From contig JABJES010000211.1 of the NCBI GenBank assembly GCA_018663165.1, positions 1 through 5,261 on the forward strand: a stretch of 5,261 nucleotides of DNA, read 5' to 3'. Origin of the DNA: Rhodospirillaceae bacterium. GTDB lineage: Bacteria; Pseudomonadota; Alphaproteobacteria; UBA11136. The translations under genes and the position numbers were made by a program. The notes under the pieces are model-generated. The model was not told the origin of the DNA and made no database searches. It was given only the letters and a program-made list of their open reading frames with translations. Numbering within the stretch: position 1 is the stretch's first letter; the number at the start of each line of letters is the position of its first letter. Of the stretch, positions 1 through 5,261 are shown in pieces.

Positions 1-1626
1 TACCGTAAGTTAGAAGAAGCAACTGCCGATTACACCTCGCTCCTTTCCGGCTGCACTCTCAGCCCCGGCTCTACCTTGATGATGCGCAGGAAAATTATAC
101 CGGAGAGCGGTTTTTTTGATGAATCCCTGCCCCGCCTGGAAGACTGGGACTTTCTTCTCAGATATACCGAAAAATGGAAGATCGGAATTCTCACAGAGCC
201 CCTTGCCTGGATACATTTCTATGCCTGGCCGGCAATCGACATGGTCGAACAATCCCTGGAGATTATCGAAAAGAAGCATCTGGCCCGGATCAAACCCTAT
301 GGCAAGAAGGCTGAGAAAACCTTCCTGGCCGCCCTGGCAACCGAGCGTGTAGCCAGTCATTTCAGGAATCTAGGCATCTTTGACTCTCTTAGTGAAGCGC
401 TTCGACTTATCAAGATCAGTCCTTGGGTTTTTCTTTCCTTTTTACCCAGGGCCATTCCCATCCTTGATCATAGCCCCCTGAAAAAAACGGACAGGCCTCA
501 GCTTAAAGAGGAGCCCCATGTCTTGCATGTCATCACCTCGCTGCAGACAGGTGGCGCCGAAGGCATGCTGACAGCCCTTCTTCTCAACCCCGCGACCAAC
601 AAAGAGCTAACCCAGGTCGCGACATTGGTTCCGGGGGGAAAAAAATTTGAGCAGTTGACTGAATCGGGCATCCAGGTTCACGACCTTGGATTACGGCGGA
701 CCTATAATTTCTTCACTTCCCTCTATCGACTGATAAAAATCATCCGCCAGGAAAAACCGGATGTGGTGCAGAGCTGGATGTATCATGCCGACCTCATGGC
801 GACGCTCGCTCTTTATTTTTCGTGGCGCCGTAAAAAGACGCGGTTGATATGGGGCATCCGTTGTTCGGATATGAACTTGCCGGATTACTCGCCCATTTTG
901 AGACTGACGATTTGGCTATGCAAATTGCTCTCACCGCTTCCCGATCTGGTGACCGTGAATTCCCGGGCCGGCCGGGACCACCATATCCAGGCCGGATACT
1001 GCCCACAGAAAATTCTGCTATTCGAAAACGGCTATGATCCAACTCTTTTCGAGAGTCCTGTCGGCACGCGAGAAAGAATCCGCAAAGAACTAAGCATCCC
1101 CGAGGATGCAACTGTTTTAATTGCCATTGCCCGTGTCGATCCGATGAAGGATTGGAAAAACTTTCTCGATGCTTTTTCCACCCTGCCGGATGTTTACGCC
1201 ATCGCCGTCGGTGAAGGCACTCGAAACCTTACCGACCTCCCCCGCCTGAAATGTCTGGGGCGCCGCGACGACGTTCCAGACCTGCTCGCCGCCAGCGATA
1301 TTTTCATCTCAAGCTCGGCTTATGGCGAAGGGTTTTCAAACGCCATCGCCGAGGCCATGGCCTCAAACCTGCCCATTATCGCCACCGATGTGGGCGATGC
1401 TGCCTATATCGTCGGGGATGGAGAGATTATTGTTCCGCCTCGGGACAACAAGGCTTTAACAGATGCCATCGGGCGTCTGGTTGCCGAACCCGAAACGGCA
1501 CGCAAAATGGGAAAAATGGCGCGCGAGAGAATAGAAAAGCAGTTTTCCTTGAAAAAGGCCTTGAGTCGCCTTTCTATAATTCATAAGGGTACCGACACGA
1601 ATATACCTTCCACCCAATCACAGTAA
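1..1626 (+). CDS. Two-domain glycosyltransferase, GT2-type C-terminal part fused to a GT4-type domain (5' partial)
   Basis: Predicted cytoplasmic enzyme that transfers sugars from nucleotide donors during surface glycan assembly. The frame is open from base 1, so the gene starts upstream; the ATG at 76 is internal, because typical GT2 sequence (SPGSTLMMRR) spans it. There are 541 visible residues. Residues 1 to about 110 match the second half of a GT-A fold GT2 enzyme, including FDESLPRLEDWDFLLRY with the acidic ED pair at 47-48. A linker of about 60 residues follows. From about 173 a GT4 (GT-B) domain begins with HVLHVITSLQTGGAEGML (GGAE at 184-187). It continues with ENGYDPTLF (N343), the donor-phosphate pair R378/K383 in ARVDPMKDW, and the EX7E motif E443/E451 in YGEGFSNAIAEAMA. 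No frameshift separates the halves. The family assignment is secure; donor, acceptor and linkage cannot be read. It probably forms a transcription unit with the small gene 8 bp downstream. Confidence 0.9.
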   Translation, partial: YRKLEEATADYTSLLSGCTLSPGSTLMMRRKIIPESGFFDESLPRLEDWDFLLRYTEKWKIGILTEPLAWIHFYAWPAIDMVEQSLEIIEKKHLARIKPYGKKAEKTFLAALATERVASHFRNLGIFDSLSEALRLIKISPWVFLSFLPRAIPILDHSPLKKTDRPQLKEEPHVLHVITSLQTGGAEGMLTALLLNPATNKELTQVATLVPGGKKFEQLTESGIQVHDLGLRRTYNFFTSLYRLIKIIRQEKPDVVQSWMYHADLMATLALYFSWRRKKTRLIWGIRCSDMNLPDYSPILRLTIWLCKLLSPLPDLVTVNSRAGRDHHIQAGYCPQKILLFENGYDPTLFESPVGTRERIRKELSIPEDATVLIAIARVDPMKDWKNFLDAFSTLPDVYAIAVGEGTRNLTDLPRLKCLGRRDDVPDLLAASDIFISSSAYGEGFSNAIAEAMASNLPIIATDVGDAAYIVGDGEIIVPPRDNKALTDAIGRLVAEPETARKMGKMARERIEKQFSLKKALSRLSIIHKGTDTNIPSTQSQ

Positions 1627-1634
1627 GAAACAAC

Positions 1635-1907
1635 ATGACAATAAGCCGCAACGACCTGATTAATCTGATGGCGCGGGCGATGGACGAAACCTTCGCCAAC
1701 CCCGACCCCAATGACCTCCACCCCCTGTCTCTTGATGAAGCGACCGTGGCCCTGGAGGCCCTGGAAAAGGCGGGCTATATTCTTCTTCCCTCTGCAATGC
1801 CTGATGGCTTTCCTGATATCGTTAGCGAAACTTTCGGCATATCGGACAAGGAAGAGACCATCGCTTTTTGGCAGAAATTGCTGAAATCATTAGAAAAAAA
1901 TGATTAA
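1635..1907 (+). CDS. Small hypothetical protein, 90 residues
   Basis: Function unknown. The protein has no signal peptide or membrane segment and looks small, acidic and mostly helical. The N-terminal part (MTISRNDLINLMARAMDE) and the segment ATVALEALEKAGYILLP resemble, from memory, short uncharacterised proteins of alphaproteobacteria and their phages that pair an 'ARAM' helix with an 'ALEAAGY.I.P' helix. That likeness is a recollection, not a search result. The C-terminal third (residues 66-90) is a predicted amphipathic helix ending in lysine- and glutamate-rich sequence. The ATG lies 8 bp after the stop of the glycosyltransferase gene, which suggests co-transcription. The upstream sequence TAAGAAACAAC gives only a weak purine-rich ribosome site. 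Coding status rests on the tight spacing, a full-length frame with ordinary codons and the recalled resemblance. Confidence 0.68.
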   Translation: MTISRNDLINLMARAMDETFANPDPNDLHPLSLDEATVALEALEKAGYILLPSAMPDGFPDIVSETFGISDKEETIAFWQKLLKSLEKND

Positions 1908-2020
1908 CCCCACCGAGGAAATACTCCGGGAATGACTGGGATGGGCTCCCTATATATCAAGAAAGAAATCCTTTCACTTAACTGCCTGTGACTTGCATCT
2001 TGAGCGTGGTAAAATAGCCT
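1908..2020 (+). other. 113-bp intergenic gap upstream of the radical SAM gene
   Basis: This gap follows the 90-residue gene and ends at the radical SAM start codon. It holds small imperfect hairpins: GAAAG/CTTTC arms at 1961-1965 and 1971-1975, and GGGA/TCCC around 1938-1950. None has a following T-run, so no intrinsic terminator is supported. A 19-codon frame at 1932-1991 lacks a convincing ribosome site and is not called. The only regulatory candidate is the -10-like hexamer at 2010-2015, listed separately. Confidence 0.5.
2010..2015 (+). promoter_or_regulatory. Candidate -10 element (TAAAAT), possibly for a leaderless transcript
   Basis: TAAAAT matches five of six bases of the sigma-70-type consensus TATAAT. 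It ends five bases before the ATG at 2021, so transcription would start at or next to the start codon. The -35 position (about 1987-1992, TGTGAC) is a poor match. There is no Shine-Dalgarno sequence at normal spacing; the nearest purine-rich stretch, GAGCGTGG at 2002-2009, sits 11 or more bases from the ATG and matches poorly. Six A/T bases occur often by chance, so this is only suggestive. Confidence 0.25.
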
Positions 2021-4489
2021 ATGGACCAGGAATTCCAGATTACAATCCACAGAGCCGACGGTGGGGATGACACCCTGCCCGCGACTAAGGTCGTTTTCAG
2101 TCCTTACCGCTGCTTTCCCCTGGATGGCAGTGAGAACGAAACTGCCTGTCTGAGAGCTCTGGGCCAACACCTCCTCTTAAAAGAAGTTCCTATTTCATTT
2201 TACGGCGCGGGGAAATTCCTCCGATCCCTGCTCAAAGCAGTTCCCGAGTTAAAAAACCGCATTCAATATATTTTGGATGATCACCCTGATGACAGGCAAG
2301 AGATTGAAGGCGTAAAGGCGATCCCTCCCGATGCGCTTACCAAAGATGCATCGCTTGTTTTTCTCTGCGAAACCCGCACTCAGAAGCGCTGGGAAATGAC
2401 CCGCAATTTGCGCCAAGGGCTTGAGGTTATTTCGCCTGAAATTCTTGCCGAACTTGACTGGCGGCTTATCCCTAAACAGGCCTGGATGCCCGCAATTGAA
2501 ACGATTTATCCTCTCAATGTCCCGGAGCTTGAGTTCCTGCCCGGTCAGGACATGATCCTGCTGGACGTGCCAGCGCGCAACATGGCCTTAATGCCCAACG
2601 GGCTTGGTTTCGTTCATAACGCCTTGAAGAAAGCTGGCATTACATTCCAGACCGTCGATTCCGATATCGTGATCTATCACCGCTTCCATATTCACCGCCT
2701 GCTCGATGGGCCGGAGAAACTGGAAACCTCCGCGGGGCGAGAAATTCCGGCCGATCCATGGCTGACGGAAAATTATGACTTCTGGGGCGAAGATGATGCG
2801 ATTGGCTATTTTCAGGATGCCATCGACGAGATCGCCGACGGCATCATCAAGGCGCGGCCAAAAATTCTCGGCATTTCCGTGCAGGCCTGCAACGAGAAAT
2901 TTGCCGCCGCCGTGGCAGAAAAAGTTAAGGCTGAAGCGCCGGAAATCATCATTCTGGTCGGTGGGTTCAGCTGCTATAACCCGATCACGGCGAGAGAGGC
3001 CGCACCTTACGCCGATTACGCGGCAATTTTCGAGACCGATCTGACCGTCGGGCCGCTGGTCAAACGGCTTCTCACCGGTGAAACGGTAACCGACATGCCC
3101 GGCGTCATCTCGCGCTTTGATCCACCGGACCGCGACTATGTGCCGGGCCCCATACCCCACGATCTCGACGACATCGAATTCCCCAAATACGAATGGTACG
3201 GAATCAACCTTTACCGCAACTGGAACGGCTATCAGCTCACCCCTATCATCGCCAGCCGAGGCTGTCGCTGGTCGCGCTGTACTTTCTGTGCCGAGCGCTT
3301 CATCTGGCGTATTCATTCCGTCGATCCTTTTGTCGACGAACTGGAATGGCTGGTCAGTCAGGGCTGTAACCTGTTCATGTTCAATGAAAGCGACCTCAGC
3401 GGCATGCCCGAAAAGCTCGTGGAAATCTGTGAGGAAATCGTTCGCCGCGGCATTAAGGTGAGACTTACCGGCCAGTTGCGGGTCCACAAAAAGGCCGACC
3501 GTCAATTCTTCGATTCCCTGAAAGCTGCCGGCTTCGTTGCTCTGCGCTTTGGCATCGACGCCTGGTCACGCAACACGTTGAGGCTCCAGAAAAAGGGCTA
3601 TACGGTACCGATGATCCGCCAGAACCTTGAGGATTGCTGGGAGGCGGGAATTTATACAGAGGTCAATACGGTTGTCGGCGTCCCCGGCGAGACCGAAGAA
3701 GATACGCAGGAAACCATCGACAACATCATCGCCAACAAGCCCTATATCGGTCGCATTGCCAATATCAATCCGTTGATCCTTGCCAATGGCGGGGTTTATT
3801 GGGAAGCGCCGGAAAAACACAACATCGCCTTCCGGGAACCGAAGGAAGAAATTTACAAAAAAAACAAGCGCGCCATTCCGGCCCATCTTTGGTACAGCAC
3901 CGAGCCCTATATCGACCATGAAGTGCGCAAGGACAGGTTTGAGCGGATTATTCTCGCCCTTCATAATGCCGATTTTAATGTCGGTGTCTGGGCTGAGAAA
4001 ATCATTGATGCTGTAAAAAGCGGTAGTGATGCCAATCGCGGCGGGAAAAATTCTGACAAACGTGCCGCCGCATCTAAAAATATCCAGGATGCGGTACAGG
4101 AGGCCGAAGCAGCCTTTGAAAACCTCGACAGGAAGCCCAGTGAGCCCGCCATGCGCGCCGACAGTGTGCTTGGAGAAAGGCGGGTGGAAGAGCCGACCCT
4201 CGACCGTCAGATCGTGTTACAGGACGGAACCTTCTATGCCGTCACCACCAATCACGACCTTGGTGCCGGGATTAATGATGCACTGCTAAAAAGGCCCAGC
4301 TTTGAGGTTTTCCCCGTGTCCAAAAACCGCGGACAGATATGGCTCAATGGTGCCTTACACCTTGCCCTCAGCCCCAGGCGTCTTGCCAAATATGGTTCCC
4401 GCGCCTTCACAACCCTGCGCAAGGAGGGGCTGGGCAACCTCATGAGCAAGGCCCGGGATTACCTCGACTGGAACGGACAGCAGCATTAG
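2021..4489 (+). CDS. B12-binding-type radical SAM protein with N-terminal Rossmann-like domain and unusual C-terminal extension
   Basis: Predicted cytoplasmic 4Fe-4S enzyme that cleaves S-adenosylmethionine to start radical chemistry, probably cobalamin-dependent; substrate unknown. The start is well fixed: an in-frame TAG at 2015-2017 lies just upstream of the ATG. Of 822 residues, about 50-150 look Rossmann-like (FYGAGKFLRSLL at 60-71, then YILDDHPDDR), as in sugar-linked nucleotide-binding domains. About 175-365 resemble a B12-binding domain (PNGLGFVHNALKKAGI, KILGISVQACNEKF, IIILVGGFSCYN) without a DxHxxG motif. The radical SAM core runs from about 405 to 620; its cluster cysteines are C415, C420 and C423 in GCRWSRCTFC, followed by NTVVGVPGETEEDT at 549-562. 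Residues about 664-725 are a charged, Ala/Glu-rich linker, and about 726-822 form a terminal domain I do not recognise. It lies between glycosyltransferase and Wzt-type genes, which suggests a glycan-modifying role (inference). Many B12 radical SAM enzymes are methyltransferases, but others catalyse rearrangements or ring formation. Confidence 0.93.
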   Translation: MDQEFQITIHRADGGDDTLPATKVVFSPYRCFPLDGSENETACLRALGQHLLLKEVPISFYGAGKFLRSLLKAVPELKNRIQYILDDHPDDRQEIEGVKAIPPDALTKDASLVFLCETRTQKRWEMTRNLRQGLEVISPEILAELDWRLIPKQAWMPAIETIYPLNVPELEFLPGQDMILLDVPARNMALMPNGLGFVHNALKKAGITFQTVDSDIVIYHRFHIHRLLDGPEKLETSAGREIPADPWLTENYDFWGEDDAIGYFQDAIDEIADGIIKARPKILGISVQACNEKFAAAVAEKVKAEAPEIIILVGGFSCYNPITAREAAPYADYAAIFETDLTVGPLVKRLLTGETVTDMPGVISRFDPPDRDYVPGPIPHDLDDIEFPKYEWYGINLYRNWNGYQLTPIIASRGCRWSRCTFCAERFIWRIHSVDPFVDELEWLVSQGCNLFMFNESDLSGMPEKLVEICEEIVRRGIKVRLTGQLRVHKKADRQFFDSLKAAGFVALRFGIDAWSRNTLRLQKKGYTVPMIRQNLEDCWEAGIYTEVNTVVGVPGETEEDTQETIDNIIANKPYIGRIANINPLILANGGVYWEAPEKHNIAFREPKEEIYKKNKRAIPAHLWYSTEPYIDHEVRKDRFERIILALHNADFNVGVWAEKIIDAVKSGSDANRGGKNSDKRAAASKNIQDAVQEAEAAFENLDRKPSEPAMRADSVLGERRVEEPTLDRQIVLQDGTFYAVTTNHDLGAGINDALLKRPSFEVFPVSKNRGQIWLNGALHLALSPRRLAKYGSRAFTTLRKEGLGNLMSKARDYLDWNGQQH

Positions 4490-4525
4490 GGCCCTATATT
4501 TGCACTGCAAAACCAGAATATATTC
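4487..4525. repeat. Three short palindromes in a convergent intergenic gap
   Basis: Three palindromes lie nearly end to end between the facing stop codons: TAGGGCCCTA at 4487-4496 (containing the radical SAM stop codon), TTTGCACTGCAAA at 4499-4511 (one central unpaired base) and GAATATATTC at 4516-4525. Between convergent genes such symmetry could help end transcription in both directions. The arms are only five or six bases, there is no clear T-run, and two of the three leave almost no loop, so a working terminator is not established. Confidence 0.3.
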
Positions 4526-4528
4526 TCC

Positions 4529-5261
4529 TCATCGCAACACCCGCAGGTCTACCAAACCATCGAATCCAGGCGTATCGGCTACAGTGAAATGAATTGCGTT
4601 CCCTCTGAAATGGAGAACATGCTCTTTCCCATCTATGATCTCGACAATGCCAACATCAAAAAAATAATCACCCCCGGAAAGGCAAAGGGATTGCGAAATT
4701 TTAAACACAAACCCGCTCTCGACTTCTATTTTATCAAAAGCTTCGGGGTCTATAATTGAGTTCGTCCCGAAAATCGTCACACCGTCTTTCGAACGCAAAG
4801 CCACACCCCACATTAACGTCTCAATTTTCCGGCCCAACCGAACGCGCACGCATAAATCAGATTTGCTTCCTGACTCAATCAAGCTGGGTTCAATTTCATC
4901 TTCAACAGAAAAGAAAAAGTCCTCTATATGAGCGTGCCCTCCTCCAAAGACATGTTCGTTTGGATTGTACATTGGGTGGAGATGAAATCTTTCGCCATCC
5001 GGCCTTACAGACAGAAATTCTTCATAACTCCCAGCCAATGTTATAACATTTCCGCTTTCCGTCTTTAGTTCAGACGTATTCCCAGTCAGAGTTTCCATAT
5101 CCGGCGGCTGTCCCGTATACATTACCTCCCGGTAAAAGCTCGTGATATCCAGAGGACTTCCCTGCGCAATCAGCTTTCCTTTTTCAAGGAACAGCACTCT
5201 GTCACAATGTTTTGCAATGGCCTCAATATCATGACTGACAAAGATGAGTGTTTTTCCCGAA
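4529..5261 (-). CDS. wzt: Wzt-type ABC transporter ATP-binding protein, C-terminal part (5' partial, runs off the right edge)
   Basis: ATPase subunit of an ABC exporter that moves completed lipid-linked polysaccharide across the inner membrane with a Wzm-type permease. The frame stays open to the window edge, giving 243 visible residues. The GTG at 5195-5197 is an internal valine codon: the upstream frame reads GKTLIFVSHDIEAIAKHCDR, the end of an ABC ATPase domain with the H-loop histidine (visible residue 10, bases 5231-5233). ATPase sequence ends near LFLEKGKLIAQGSP; Walker A, signature and Walker B motifs lie outside the window. After a linker of about 50 residues comes a Wzt-like beta-sandwich domain (about 90-235), with FGGGHAHIEDF at 105-115, GVTIFGTNS at 160-168 and LSGGDYFFDVGI at 193-204. 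In characterised Wzt proteins this domain binds the modified end of the glycan. Hand-counted rows are near 45% G+C, lower than in the facing gene. The family is secure; the symbol is by homology and may differ in this organism. Confidence 0.92.
   Translation of the reverse strand, partial: SGKTLIFVSHDIEAIAKHCDRVLFLEKGKLIAQGSPLDITSFYREVMYTGQPPDMETLTGNTSELKTESGNVITLAGSYEEFLSVRPDGERFHLHPMYNPNEHVFGGGHAHIEDFFFSVEDEIEPSLIESGSKSDLCVRVRLGRKIETLMWGVALRSKDGVTIFGTNSIIDPEAFDKIEVESGFVFKISQSLCLSGGDYFFDVGIVEIIDGKEHVLHFRGNAIHFTVADTPGFDGLVDLRVLR

Noticed and set aside
963..977. G+C-rich near-palindrome (GGCCGGCC core) inside the glycosyltransferase gene
   Set aside because: It encodes the in-frame residues SRAGRD, normal for the GT4 domain, and is only a short chance symmetry.
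76..1626. ATG at 76 as the start of the glycosyltransferase gene
   Set aside because: The same frame is open back to base 1 and encodes typical GT2 sequence immediately before this methionine, so it is internal.
1932..1991. 19-codon frame upstream of the radical SAM gene, a possible leader peptide
   Set aside because: It has no well-placed ribosome site, no run of regulatory codons and no attenuator-like hairpin with a T-run after it.
1904..2170. 88-residue minus-strand frame over the 1908-2020 gap
   Set aside because: About half of it is antisense to the radical SAM gene; the product has no recognisable features and no promoter or ribosome site was seen.
2588..3505. 305-residue open frame on the minus strand
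   Set aside because: It lies opposite the radical SAM and B12-like domains, whose conserved motifs prove the plus strand is coding; its translation shows no recognisable domain. Long antisense frames are common in G+C-biased genes.
3566..3964. 132-residue open frame on the minus strand
   Set aside because: It is antisense to the conserved end of the radical SAM core and has no recognisable domain or start signal.
4756..5046. 96-residue plus-strand frame opposite the Wzt-type gene
   Set aside because: The minus strand here encodes the clear Wzt-like carbohydrate-binding domain, so this frame is a shadow.
4529..5197. GTG at 5197 as the start of the ABC transporter gene
   Set aside because: The frame continues to the window edge with the ABC ATPase H-loop segment (IFVSHD), so this GTG is an internal valine codon.
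1..5261. CRISPR array, tRNA, rRNA, insertion sequence or attachment site
   Set aside because: No regularly spaced repeats, tRNA-like cloverleaf, transposase-like protein or terminal inverted repeats were found on reading both strands.

Overview
The window reads as part of a surface-polysaccharide (O-antigen or capsule-type glycan) gene cluster from a Gram-negative bacterium. The Wzt-type exporter ATPase and the mixed glycosyltransferase content point to the glycan role. The small 90-residue protein and the general protein style look alphaproteobacterial to me. Base composition is moderate: hand-counted rows run from about 45% G+C in the right-hand gene to about 57-60% in the core of the large central gene. 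The taxonomic guess is soft because no rRNA or housekeeping marker is present.

Layout. Positions 1-1626 (+) hold the 3' part of a two-domain glycosyltransferase. The end of a GT2-type domain is joined to a complete GT4-type domain, and the frame is open through the left edge. Eight bases later, 1635-1907 (+) encodes a 90-residue protein of unknown function. A 113-bp gap (1908-2020) contains a possible -10 element placed for a leaderless transcript. Positions 2021-4489 (+) encode an 822-residue radical SAM protein: an N-terminal Rossmann-like domain, a B12-binding-like domain, a radical SAM core with a CX4CX2C cluster motif, and a C-terminal extension I do not recognise. A 39-bp convergent gap (4490-4528) carries short palindromes. 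Positions 4529-5261 (-) hold the 3' part of a Wzt-type ABC transporter ATPase with its C-terminal carbohydrate-binding domain, running off the right edge.

How they may work together (inference): the glycosyltransferase would build a lipid-linked glycan in the cytoplasm. The radical SAM enzyme could modify a sugar or a polymer end. The Wzt ATPase, with a Wzm permease not seen here, would recognise the finished chain and export it. The least conventional element is the radical SAM protein, whose substrate cannot be told from sequence. No tRNA, rRNA, CRISPR array, insertion sequence or attachment site was seen.
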